From assembly GCA_964462675.1 (NCBI GenBank), contig CAYWYS010000003.1:67476-131475 (forward strand): a stretch of DNA of 64,000 nucleotides, given 5' to 3'. Position numbers and translations under genes: made by a program. Position 1 is the first letter of the stretch, and each line of letters begins with the position of its first letter. Shown here one piece after another: positions 10,305 to 17,827 of this stretch. The notes beneath the pieces are model-generated. The model worked only from the letters and a program-made list of their open reading frames with translations, was not told the origin of the DNA and made no database searches. This DNA is from XN24 sp964462675. Its GTDB lineage: Bacteria > Pseudomonadota > Gammaproteobacteria > Steroidobacterales > XN24.

Positions 10305-11240
10305 ATGCTGTCACGCGTGGCCGAGCGCATGTACTGGGGCGCCCGCTATCTCGAGCGGGCCGAGAACACGGCGCGCTTCGTGCGGGTCTACGACACCGCG
10401 CTGCTCGACCTGCCGGAAGAGGCCGGCGTCAGCTGGCCGCTGCTGGTGGAAATCTGCGGCGCGCGCGGCGCATTCAGCGCCCGCTATCCGAAGGGCGGCG
10501 ACCGCGAGACGCTGAAGTTCCTGATCTCCGACCCGGCGAGCCCGAGCTCGATCGTCGCCTCGCTGGGCCAGGCGCGGGAAAATTTCCGTACCACCCGCGA
10601 CCTTTGCCCGACCGAGGCCTGGCGCAGCGTCAACGAGCTCTATCTCTACGGCAAGCAGACGCTGCCCAAGGCCGCCTCGCCGCGCCGGCGACACGAGGTG
10701 CTGTCGGGCGTCGTGCAGCGCGTGCAGCAGCTGACCGGGTCGTTGTCAGGCACGATGAGCCATGGCGACGCCTACAATTTCATCCGCCTTGGCCGCACCC
10801 TTGAGCGGGCCGACATGACGACGCGGATCATCGACATCGCCGCCGCTTCGTTGCTCGGCGCGCGCGCGGCGGAAGCGCGCCTCGACAACACGCTGTGGAT
10901 GGCCGTGCTGAAGTCGCTGTCCGGCTACCAGATGTACCGCCAGTACGTGCGCCGGCGAATCCGCGACGAGGACGTCATCCGCTTCCTGCTGACCGACCCG
11001 CTGTTTCCGCGCGCGGTGGCTCATTGCCTCGACGACCTCGCGGCGAGCATCGTCAAGCTGCCGAATCACGAGGGGCCGTTGCGCGCCGTGGTCCGGCTGC
11101 AACGGATCGTCGACACGCAGCAGCCGGAGGCGATCGAGGAGGCCGCGCTGCACCGGCTGATGGACGAGCTGCAGCTCGAGCTCGCCGGCGTACACGGCCA
11201 GATTTCCACCGCCTGGTTCCTGCCGGACCAGCCCGAATGA
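10305..11240 (+). CDS. Alpha-E domain protein
   Basis: All-helical protein of 311 residues beginning with the diagnostic MLSRVAERMYWGARYLERAENTAR-type N-terminus of the alpha-E (DUF403) family. Further conserved features are TMSHGDAYNFIRLGR in the middle and a C-terminal domain ending near HGQISTAWF. The biochemical role is unknown; it almost always accompanies the ATP-grasp gene that precedes it by two bases, and fused forms exist. Its stop codon overlaps the start of the zincin gene (ATGA), showing translational coupling across all three genes. Confidence 0.9.
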   Translation: MLSRVAERMYWGARYLERAENTARFVRVYDTALLDLPEEAGVSWPLLVEICGARGAFSARYPKGGDRETLKFLISDPASPSSIVASLGQARENFRTTRDLCPTEAWRSVNELYLYGKQTLPKAASPRRRHEVLSGVVQRVQQLTGSLSGTMSHGDAYNFIRLGRTLERADMTTRIIDIAAASLLGARAAEARLDNTLWMAVLKSLSGYQMYRQYVRRRIRDEDVIRFLLTDPLFPRAVAHCLDDLAASIVKLPNHEGPLRAVVRLQRIVDTQQPEAIEEAALHRLMDELQLELAGVHGQISTAWFLPDQPE

Positions 11241-12271
11241 AACTGTTCGCCTGCAGCTGCGGCACGCGCGTGTTCTTTGACGACTACTGGTGCACCTCGT
11301 GCGGCGCGGACCTCGGTTACGCCCCCGGGCGCGGCGAGTTCCTCGCCATGCCGCCGGGCGACAAGCTGTTCGCGGCAGGCGACGGCACACGGTGGAAAGC
11401 CTGCGGCACCCGTGACCAGCATTTCGCCTGCAACTGGCTGCTGCCGGCCGAGGACCCGGCGCATTTCTGCCCGGCATGCCGGCTGAACAGCGTCATCCCG
11501 AACCTGTCGACGGAACACAACGTGCGGCTGTGGCGGCGCGTCGAGCACGCCAAGCGCCGGCTGGTCTACAGCCTGCTGCAGCTCGGCCTGCCGCTGGAGG
11601 CGGCGCCGGACCGGCCGCCGCTGCGCTTCGAGTTTCTCGAGGACCAGCGCAGCAACCCCCAGGTCGCCGAGTCGCTGGTCATGACCGGGCATCGCGCCGG
11701 CATCATCACGATCAACCTGCTCGAGGCCGACGATGTCGCGCGCCACGCGGTGCGCGAGCAGATGTCGGAGCGTTACCGCACGCTGCTCGGGCATTTCCGC
11801 CACGAGAGCGGGCATTACTACCTGGAGTGGCTGATTCCCCCGGGTTCCGCGCGAGACGAGTTCCGCGCGCTGTTCGGCGACGAGCGCGCCGACTACGCGG
11901 CCGCGCTGGCGCAGTACCATGAGGCAGGGCCCGCGAACGACTGGGGGACCCGCTTCGTCAGCCCGTACGCCTCCAGCCACCCGATGGAAGACTGGGCCGA
12001 ATGCTGGTCCCACTACCTGCACATCACGGACGGACTCGAGACCGCGCGCGCCACCGGCTTTGTGCCCGCGCCGCCTTCCGGCGACTGGGACAGCGAGATC
12101 TCGCTGTGGATTTCAGTCTCGGTGCGCCTCAACGAGCTGGCGCGCGGGCTAGGCGTCGATGATCCCTACCCGTTCGTCCTCAACGGTCCGGTGCGCGCCA
12201 AGCTGGCGTTCATTCATCGACGACTCGGAGCAGCTCCGCCGGCCGCGGCGGCAGCGGCGGCAGCGCGCTGA
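11237..12271 (+). CDS. Putative zinc-binding metallopeptidase (HExxH zincin)
   Basis: Protein of 344 residues. The N-terminus is a zinc-ribbon-like module (CSCGTRVFFDDYWCTSCG, residues 6-23) with further cysteines in FCPACR. The core holds HFRHESGHYY, giving an HExxH site at His189, Glu190 and His193. A downstream PMEDWAECWSHYLH could supply the third ligand, as in the gluzincin-like Mx peptidase family. It ends in an alanine run. The ATG overlaps the alpha-E stop. Its 3' end overlaps the convergent Anbu gene by 62 bases. It may process or remove the product of the ATP-grasp/alpha-E pair, which is inference from coupling. Confidence 0.8.
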   Translation: MKLFACSCGTRVFFDDYWCTSCGADLGYAPGRGEFLAMPPGDKLFAAGDGTRWKACGTRDQHFACNWLLPAEDPAHFCPACRLNSVIPNLSTEHNVRLWRRVEHAKRRLVYSLLQLGLPLEAAPDRPPLRFEFLEDQRSNPQVAESLVMTGHRAGIITINLLEADDVARHAVREQMSERYRTLLGHFRHESGHYYLEWLIPPGSARDEFRALFGDERADYAAALAQYHEAGPANDWGTRFVSPYASSHPMEDWAECWSHYLHITDGLETARATGFVPAPPSGDWDSEISLWISVSVRLNELARGLGVDDPYPFVLNGPVRAKLAFIHRRLGAAPPAAAAAAAAR

Positions 12272-12965
12272 AGGCCTTCTCGACGTAGCTCTGCCAGCTG
12301 CGGCCCAGTTCGCGCAGGTAATCGTCGTCCGGCCCGAAGATCATGTGGCGCAGCAGCTTCGGCTTGCGCGGGTCATACACCAGCACCTCGATCGGCGGCC
12401 CGACGGTGACGTTGCTGCGCATCGTCGCGTCCATCGACAGCAACGCGACGCGCGCCGTGTCGTCCAACGACAGCCCCGGGCGCACCAGCCGGTCGAGAAT
12501 CGGCTTGCCGTACTTCAGCTCGCCGATCTGCAGGTACGGGGTCTGGCTGGAGGCGCGGATGTAATTGCCTTCAGGGTAGATCAGCATGATGCCGGGCGCG
12601 CGTCCGCTGAGCTGGCCGCCGAGGATGAAGGTCGCGGTCATCGCGCCGTCGGTCTCGCCGGCCTCGGAGTGCTTGCGCCGCTGCTCGGCATTGATCGCGC
12701 CGAGATATTCCGCTGCCTCGGCCATGCTCTGCACGGTCTTCAGGTTCGGCTGCCGGTCGAACTCGAGGTCGTGGCGGATGCGCGTGCGCACCGCTTGCGT
12801 CGTCGCCAGGTTGCCGGCCGACAGCAACACGAACAGGCGATCCGGCTGCTCCAGCAGCACGTGCATCTTGCCGAACACGCTGACCTGGTCGGGACCCGCA
12901 TTGGTGCGCGAATCCGACGCGAACACGAGGCCCTGTTCAACCGAGATCGCGACGCAATAGGTCAT
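12210..12965 (-). CDS. Anbu, proteasome-like N-terminal nucleophile peptidase
   Basis: Protein of 251 residues of the bacterial Anbu family, relatives of 20S proteasome beta subunits and HslV. After Met removal the chain would begin with Thr1 (MTYCVAIS). Asp17 (SDSRTNAG) and Lys32 (FGKMH) occupy the positions of the catalytic Asp17 and Lys33 of proteasome subunits. There is no propeptide. An upstream in-frame start (12983) would bury the threonine and is rejected. Anbu genes typically accompany ATP-grasp, alpha-E and transglutaminase-like genes. Here the first two are present on the opposite strand and a zincin takes the third position. Confidence 0.9.
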   Translation of the reverse strand: MTYCVAISVEQGLVFASDSRTNAGPDQVSVFGKMHVLLEQPDRLFVLLSAGNLATTQAVRTRIRHDLEFDRQPNLKTVQSMAEAAEYLGAINAEQRRKHSEAGETDGAMTATFILGGQLSGRAPGIMLIYPEGNYIRASSQTPYLQIGELKYGKPILDRLVRPGLSLDDTARVALLSMDATMRSNVTVGPPIEVLVYDPRKPKLLRHMIFGPDDDYLRELGRSWQSYVEKAFSALPPLPPRPAELLRVVDE

Positions 12966-13034
12966 CAATGCCCGCCGGAGCAAGAAATCTGCAAGGACTG
13001 CATTGTACCGGAACGCCGAGGCCGGTCCGCGCCC

Positions 13035-13433
13035 TCAGGGAATGCGGATCTTGCCGCCGCCCGGCACGCCGCCCATCCCCGGCGCCAGCCCCGCACCGCC
13101 GGACTCCGGCAGGATGATCGAGCCCGCCGCCTCGCGGCGCAGCTCCTGCAGGCGCTGCATCGTCTCGGCAACCGCCTGCTCGGCGGCCGCACCGAAGCCC
13201 GCGACCGCGTCGGCCAGCGATTTCGCCGGGATCTCGAACGACAAGGGCAAGGCGCCCGCGGGCGTCATGACTTGTGCCTGGCCGACATAGACCAGCGCCC
13301 GCGCGGTGTCCCGAACGCCGTCGGCGGTCACCGGCGTGAGGCGCTGGATCGTGCCGACCCGGCGGTCGGTGTAGATTTCCTCGAGATAGAGGTCCGCGGC
13401 ATTCATGCCGGGGCCGGTTTCCTGGTCTGCCAT
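13035..13433 (-). CDS. Conserved hypothetical protein
   Basis: Protein of 132 residues without signal peptide or membrane segment. It opens with an acidic region containing DLYLEEIYTDRRVGTI, continues with YVGQAQVMTPAGALPLSFEI, and closes with a glycine-rich tail (GMGGVPGGGKIRIP). I do not recognise a named domain. Codon use and GC content match its neighbours, and an ATG with an upstream GGAACG-like sequence supports it as a real gene. It lies between the Anbu gene and the RRM gene on the same strand, but the strong terminator at 13499 separates it from the latter. Confidence 0.7.
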   Translation of the reverse strand: MADQETGPGMNAADLYLEEIYTDRRVGTIQRLTPVTADGVRDTARALVYVGQAQVMTPAGALPLSFEIPAKSLADAVAGFGAAAEQAVAETMQRLQELRREAAGSIILPESGGAGLAPGMGGVPGGGKIRIP

Positions 13434-13498
13434 GGAGCGTTCCTGTGCAAAGATTGACTGGCTGCGAACCTTAGCAAGTTCAGCCGCATCGTGGAAAC

Positions 13499-13526
13499 GG
13501 AAAGGGCCCCTTGCGGGGCCCTTTCC
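13499..13526 (-). terminator. Strong hairpin terminator after the RRM gene
   Basis: Perfect 12-base-pair stem (13499-13510 with 13515-13526) around a TTGC loop. Reading on the minus strand it follows the stop of the RNA-binding protein gene by about 40 bases, and a broken T-rich stretch follows it. Little of the transcript should continue into the hypothetical gene at 13433. Confidence 0.75.
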
Positions 13527-13563
13527 GGCGAATCGATCCGAAGATCCCTCGCGCTTGCAGGTC

Positions 13564-13860
13564 TTACCAGCGACCGCCGCCGCCGCCACCACCACCGCCG
13601 CTACGGGCGGGGCGCTCTTCGCGCGGCTTGGCCTGGTTGACCTTGATGTTGCGGCCATTCAGCGGCTTGTCGTTCAGCCCCCGGATAGCTGCCTCGGCCT
13701 CGGAGCTGTTCGCCATCTCGACGAAGCCGAAGCCCTTGGACTGGCCCGAGAACTTGTCCGTGATGACGGTGGCGCGGGTGACGCTTCCGAACTCGGAGAA
13801 GGCGGTCCGCAGATCGTCTTCAGTCACGCTGTAGGCCAGGTTTCCAACATAGATATTCAT
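13564..13860 (-). CDS. RRM-type RNA-binding protein
   Basis: Protein of 98 residues with one RNA recognition motif. RNP2 is IYVGNL (residues 3-8), RNP1 is KGFGFVEM (about 42-49), and a C-terminal glycine-rich tail of GGGGGGGGG follows. Such small RRM proteins in bacteria are commonly cold-inducible and bind RNA as chaperones. It sits 90 bases downstream of the RhlE-type helicase gene on the same strand, a sensible pairing for RNA remodelling. The leader between the two genes can fold (see 13886-13926). Confidence 0.92.
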   Translation of the reverse strand: MNIYVGNLAYSVTEDDLRTAFSEFGSVTRATVITDKFSGQSKGFGFVEMANSSEAEAAIRGLNDKPLNGRNIKVNQAKPREERPARSGGGGGGGGGRW

Positions 13861-13885
13861 AGCTGTCTTTCATTCCATAACAAAA

Positions 13886-13926
13886 GTGCGTTGTCGGGAT
13901 ACGACAGCAACGGCCGGCCAACGCAC
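13886..13926 (-). promoter_or_regulatory. Inverted repeat in the leader of the RRM gene
   Basis: GTGCGTTG (13886-13893) pairs with CAACGCAC (13919-13926). Inside lie a TGTCG/CGACA pair and a GGCCGGCC palindrome. The element is 26 bases before the RRM start codon and just after the helicase stop. It could be a structured 5' leader, an attenuator or an intercistronic hairpin; sequence alone does not choose. Confidence 0.4.
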
Positions 13927-13950
13927 AATGCGGCCGCTGCTGAGTTGCCC

Positions 13951-15222
13951 TCAGGGGCAAGTTCTGCGGGTTTCCATCCTCGGTCCCCGTGACCGCCGGC
14001 CATGCCGCTCCGGCCCGCTGCGTGCCCTGGCCTTCGGCGGCGGCCCGCCGCGCCGGCCGGTCTCGATCGGCTCGGGCCTGATCGACGGATCGGGCTCGAA
14101 TCCGGCCACCATCCTGCGCGGGATTTCGCGGCTGAGCAAGCGCTCGATGTCCGACAACAGGCGCCGTTCGTCGACACACACCAGCGACACGGCTTCGCCT
14201 TCGCTGCCGGCCCGCCCGGTGCGGCCTATGCGGTGGACATAATCCTCCGCGACGTGCGGCAGCTCGAAATTGACGACGTGCGGCAGCTGGTCGATGTCGA
14301 GCCCACGGGCCGCTACTTCGGTCGCTACCAGCGCGCGCACGCTGCCGGCCTTGAAATCGGCCAGTGCCTTGGTGCGCGCCCCCTGGCTCTTGTTGCCGTG
14401 GATCGCGGCGGCCGAGATGCCGTCATGCTCCAGTTGCGTCGCGAGGCGGTTGGCGCCGTGCTTGGTGCGCGTGAACACCAGCACCTGGCGCCAGTCACCC
14501 GTGCGCATCAAGTGGGACAGCAGCTCGCGCTTGCGGCCGCGATCCACCGGGTGCACGACGTGCGTCACCAGTTCGGTCGGCGTATTGCGGCGCGCGACCT
14601 CGATCTGCACCGGCTCGGCCAGCAGGCCGTTCGCCAGCGCGCGGATCTCGTCGGAGAAGGTCGCGGAAAACAGCAGGTTCTGGCGCTGCTTCGGCAGCAT
14701 CGCGAGCACCTTGCGGATGTCGCGGATGAAGCCCATGTCAAGCATGCGGTCGGCCTCGTCGAGGACGAGAAACTCCACCGCCGACAGGTCGACGGTGCGC
14801 TGCTGGGCGTGATCCAGCAGGCGGCCCGGCGTCGCCACGAGAATGTCCACGCCGCGGCGCAAGGTCGCGATCTGGGGATTGATGCTGACGCCGCCGAATA
14901 CGACCGCGCACTTCAGCGCGGGCAGATGGCGGCCGTAGGTCTCGATGCTGTCGGCCACCTGGGCGGCCAGCTCACGGGTCGGAACCAGCACCAGCGCGCG
15001 GATGCGCCGGCGACCTTCGACGGGCCTCGCGGCCAGCATCTGCAGCATCGGCAAGGTGAAACCGGCCGTCTTGCCGGTGCCCGTCTGGGCGGCGCCGAGC
15101 ACGTCCCTGCCCTGCAGGATGACTGGGATCGCCTGGACTTGAATCGGGGTGGGGGTGTCGTAGCCCTCTCCGGCGACTGCACGGAGAAGCTCGGCCGACA
15201 GGCCGAGGGAATCGAATGACAT
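13951..15222 (-). CDS. rhlE: DEAD-box RNA helicase, RhlE type
   Basis: ATP-dependent RNA helicase of 423 residues. Motifs in order are the Q motif (TPTPIQVQ), Walker A AQTGTGKT (45-52), PTRELA, TPGRLLD, DEAD in LVLDEADRML, SAT in LLFSATFSD, ARGLDI and HRIGRTGR. A basic C-terminal tail follows. The core layout and short tail fit RhlE, which works in ribosome assembly and RNA decay. The start is the ATG with AGGAG ten bases upstream. A longer in-frame reading to 15330 lacks family similarity. It precedes the RRM gene in the same direction. Confidence 0.93.
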   Translation of the reverse strand: MSFDSLGLSAELLRAVAGEGYDTPTPIQVQAIPVILQGRDVLGAAQTGTGKTAGFTLPMLQMLAARPVEGRRRIRALVLVPTRELAAQVADSIETYGRHLPALKCAVVFGGVSINPQIATLRRGVDILVATPGRLLDHAQQRTVDLSAVEFLVLDEADRMLDMGFIRDIRKVLAMLPKQRQNLLFSATFSDEIRALANGLLAEPVQIEVARRNTPTELVTHVVHPVDRGRKRELLSHLMRTGDWRQVLVFTRTKHGANRLATQLEHDGISAAAIHGNKSQGARTKALADFKAGSVRALVATEVAARGLDIDQLPHVVNFELPHVAEDYVHRIGRTGRAGSEGEAVSLVCVDERRLLSDIERLLSREIPRRMVAGFEPDPSIRPEPIETGRRGGPPPKARARSGPERHGRRSRGPRMETRRTCP

Positions 15223-15368
15223 GTAAACGTGATCTCCTGATCTGTGATTGCCCACCGGAAGCTGTGCTCCGGCCGGTCCAGGCTCGAATATTGAGGTGCT
15301 CGAGGCCGACCGAAACAGGGGCTGCCACAAGGGCCGGATGCAGACCGGTGTGCATCAGGAGTGGCCGC

Positions 15369-15396
15369 ACTATAGCACAAGCCCCGGCAATGCAAA
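15369..15396 (-). promoter_or_regulatory. Sigma-70-like promoter for rhlE
   Basis: On the minus strand TTTGCA (15396-15391) and TATAGT (15374-15369) are 16 bases apart. Transcription would begin near 15362, giving a leader of about 140 bases before the rhlE start, long in the way of cold-shock RNA-helicase transcripts. Confidence 0.5.
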
Positions 15397-15420
15397 GAGA
15401 TTATTTTTGCGGCCCGGCAG

Positions 15421-15458
15421 GGGGACACTGCTGAAAGCGGCCTTTTAGCAGTGTCCCC
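15421..15458. repeat. REP-like inverted repeat, copy 1
   Basis: GGGGACACTGCT (15421-15432) and AGCAGTGTCCCC (15447-15458) are perfect inverted arms. Pairing extends through GAAAG/CTTTT with one wobble, giving about 17 base pairs around a short loop. It lies in the 476-base gap between rhlE and ridA. That gap otherwise holds the rhlE promoter, a doubtful small ORF and a second palindrome. Confidence 0.7.
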
Positions 15459-15568
15459 AATCCGGAAACAATCCGGCGACATTGTCATGCGGGCGCGAAA
15501 TCGTCCGCTTACACGGGCTGTTCACACTTTTCCCTCAAGGCCGGACGGTCCGGCTGGAGGAAACGGTG

Positions 15569-15685
15569 ATGAACCCCTTCGACCTTGTTGCCCGATTGCT
15601 GACGGTGGCGGCGAGCTGCTCCTTGGACGAGCAGTGGCGTTTTGCCGTCCTGTCCATGGCCGCGTTCTGCGTATTCGGGGTCTGA
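15569..15685 (+). CDS. Doubtful small ORF of 38 residues
   Basis: An ATG preceded by GGAGG at about nine bases opens a 38-codon frame (MNPFDLVARLLTVAASC at its start) that ends in FCVFGV. The stop TGA lies exactly inside the 25-base palindrome at 15671-15695, so the last codons are made of repeat sequence. It may be a small membrane-active protein, or the stub of a gene cut by the palindromic element. No homology is recognised, and the ribosome-binding site is the main support. Confidence 0.3.
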   Translation: MNPFDLVARLLTVAASCSLDEQWRFAVLSMAAFCVFGV

Positions 15686-15695
15686 CCCCGAATAC
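15671..15695. repeat. REP-like perfect palindrome, copy 2
   Basis: GTATTCGGGGTC and GACCCCGAATAC are perfect 12-base arms around a single T. It is four bases from the end of the ridA-like gene and could also act as a transcription terminator stem. The GGGGTC core recurs at 35433 in a relic next to tupC. Confidence 0.75.
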
Positions 15696-15698
15696 GGG

Positions 15699-16151
15699 TC
15701 AGGGGTCGAGGACGGCGATGCACTCGATCTCGACGCGAGCACCGAGCGGCAGGCCGCCGACGCCGAACGCGGTGCGCGCCGGGCGATTGACCGGGAAGAA
15801 CTCGATGTAGACCTCGTTCATTGCCGACCACTCGGCCACGTCGGCGAGGAACACGGTGCACTTCGCGATTCGCTCCATCGAGCCGCCATGCCGGAGCACG
15901 GTCGCACGAATGTTCTCCAGCGTCTGGCGGGTCTCGGGCTGGATGCCGCCGGGGACGACCCGAGACTCGCCAGGCGGGACGCCGAGCATGCCGGACAGGA
16001 ACAGCAAATCGCCGACGCGTACGGCTTCCGAGAACGGGTAGCGCCGCTCCGCGTCGCCGGCTGGCGGGTGGTACTCCAGCTCGACCGCGGACGCGGACGC
16101 GGACGCGGCCAGCAGCGTGGCCGCCAGTAACATCGACAGGATCCTGATCAT
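15699..16151 (-). CDS. Exported RidA/YjgF-family protein
   Basis: Protein of 150 residues with a clear Sec signal peptide (hydrophobic LLAATLLAASASASA, cleavage expected before VELEY). A RidA-fold domain follows, with LFLSGMLGVPPG, TLENIRATVLRHGGS and VNRPARTAFGVGGLP. Cytoplasmic RidA deaminates reactive enamine and imine intermediates, and the trimer-cleft arginine corresponds to the Arg of the RPART segment. Export to the periplasm is unusual, so the substrate may differ. GGAGG lies a few bases before the ATG. A GMC oxidoreductase gene ends 14 bases upstream on the same strand, so they may be co-transcribed. Confidence 0.85.
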   Translation of the reverse strand: MIRILSMLLAATLLAASASASAVELEYHPPAGDAERRYPFSEAVRVGDLLFLSGMLGVPPGESRVVPGGIQPETRQTLENIRATVLRHGGSMERIAKCTVFLADVAEWSAMNEVYIEFFPVNRPARTAFGVGGLPLGARVEIECIAVLDP

Positions 16152-16165
16152 GCTGCCTCCATCGT

Positions 16166-17827
16166 TCAGATCTCGCCGCGGCGGGCCGCCGCGGCGATAT
16201 GGTGGCCGGCGCGGAACGCCAGCGCCATGATGGTCATCGTCGGCTGGCCACGGCCGGACGTTACCATGCTCGAGCCGTCGCAGATGAACAGGTTCGGCAC
16301 CTCGTGGCTGCGATGGAAGCGATCCACCACCGAGCGCGCCGGGTCGTCGCCCATGCGGCAGGTGCCCAGCAGGTGCGCACCGACGGTTTCGGGCTGGATC
16401 GGGTTGCGCCAGACCTTGGTCGCGCCGGCGGCCTCCGCGATCTGGACGGCCCGGTCCTGCAGAAAACCGGCCATCGACAGGTCGTCAGGATGATCGCGAT
16501 AGGTGACCCGGAGCGCCGGGCGGCCGTAGCGGTCCTTCAGCGTCGGATCGAGCGTGATGTTGTTCGACGCCATCGACAGCGAGGTCGTGGCGCCCGCGAG
16601 GAACATGTTGCGCGTGAAGTTGTGCGCCAGCGCCTGCTTGTAGGCAGCCCCCCAGCGCGGCAGGTCAGGCGGCATGCCGGTCAGCGCGAACAGCATCGGC
16701 GAGGCGCTCAGGAACGGACGCGCATCGATCGCGCCGCCGCCGTAGAAACCGCGCTTCGGATCGGACTCGTAGAAGTCGTGCACCATCCGGCTGCACTGCG
16801 CACTCTTGTAGTCGTGCAGCGGCTCGTCGAACCAGGCGTAGGTGCCGGAGTGCGCGTTGAACATCAGGTTCCTGCCGACATAGCCGCTGCCGTTCGCGAG
16901 CCCATCCGGGAATCGCTCGGAGGCCGACATCAGCAGCAGCCGCGGCGTCTCCGCGCCGTTCGCCGCGACGATCACGGCCTTGGCGCGCTGGCCTTGCTCG
17001 CGGCCCGCGGCATCGTAGTACAGCACCTCGCTGACGCGTCCGTCCGCGCCGGTCTCGAGCCGATGCACCGTCGATTCCGGCCGGATCTCGCAACGCCCGG
17101 TGGCCTCCGCCTGCGGGATCATCGTCACCAGCGTCGAGGACTTCGCCCCCGTTTCGCAGCCGAAGCCCATGCAGAAGCCGCAGTGCACGCATGGCGCGCG
17201 CCCGTTGAACGGTTGCGACAGGATCGCCACCGGAGCGACCTGCGGGTGCAGGCCCAGCTTGCGCGCGCCCCTTTCCAGCAGCACGCCGGAAGACTTCACC
17301 GGCATCGGCGGCAAGGGATAAGGCCGCGAGCGCGGCGCATCGAAGGGCCCCGGCGCGCCGGACACGCCGATCTCCCAGTCCACCCTGGTGTAATAAGGCT
17401 CGAGCTCCTCGTAGGAGAGCGGCCAGTCCGCGAGGTCGGCGCCGCCGATCGCACCGAGCAAGCTGCGCTCGTGAAAGTCCACCGGTCGCAGCCGCCAGAA
17501 GTTCGCCGAGAAATGCACGCTGCTGCCGCCGACCATGCGCGCGTAATAGGCCGGCGGAAAATCCGGCACCGTCGCGGTGTCACTCTCGTCGTGCCGGAAG
17601 GTCTGCGGATCGGGGCCGCGCGGGCCACCGACATACTCGTGGTTGAAGGCGATCGCGAGCTCGTCGTGGTTGAACTCGTCGGTGGTGCGATAGCGACCCT
17701 GCTCGAGCACGACGACGTCGAAGCCCGCGACCGTCAGCTCGCGCGCGAGGATGCCGCCGGCCGAGCCGGAACCGATGATCACGAAGTCGACCGGCTCGCG
17801 CTGCGGAAAACGCGGTTGTTCAGCCAT
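16166..17827 (-). CDS. GMC-family oxidoreductase (gluconate dehydrogenase large-subunit type)
   Basis: Flavoprotein of 553 residues. FAD-binding IIGSGSAGG lies near residue 17 and MVGGSSVHFSANFWR follows. A cysteine-rich CVHCGFCMGFGCETGAK segment sits in the middle, and the C-terminal domain contains GAHLLGTCRMG and GRGQPTMTIMALA. The histidine of the GAHLLG motif is the expected catalytic base, while the usual Asn of the NPTLTI motif is Gln here. Such subunits oxidise sugars or alcohols in the periplasm with a cytochrome and a Tat-exported small subunit. Its start overlaps the small-subunit gene by eight bases; no cytochrome gene is adjacent. The protein itself has no signal, so export as a complex is inferred. 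Confidence 0.88.
   Translation of the reverse strand: MAEQPRFPQREPVDFVIIGSGSAGGILARELTVAGFDVVVLEQGRYRTTDEFNHDELAIAFNHEYVGGPRGPDPQTFRHDESDTATVPDFPPAYYARMVGGSSVHFSANFWRLRPVDFHERSLLGAIGGADLADWPLSYEELEPYYTRVDWEIGVSGAPGPFDAPRSRPYPLPPMPVKSSGVLLERGARKLGLHPQVAPVAILSQPFNGRAPCVHCGFCMGFGCETGAKSSTLVTMIPQAEATGRCEIRPESTVHRLETGADGRVSEVLYYDAAGREQGQRAKAVIVAANGAETPRLLLMSASERFPDGLANGSGYVGRNLMFNAHSGTYAWFDEPLHDYKSAQCSRMVHDFYESDPKRGFYGGGAIDARPFLSASPMLFALTGMPPDLPRWGAAYKQALAHNFTRNMFLAGATTSLSMASNNITLDPTLKDRYGRPALRVTYRDHPDDLSMAGFLQDRAVQIAEAAGATKVWRNPIQPETVGAHLLGTCRMGDDPARSVVDRFHRSHEVPNLFICDGSSMVTSGRGQPTMTIMALAFRAGHHIAAAARRGEI

Noticed and set aside
15421..15458. Rho-independent terminator
   Set aside because: No T-tract follows and it lies upstream, not downstream, of rhlE; dispersed-repeat explanation fits better.
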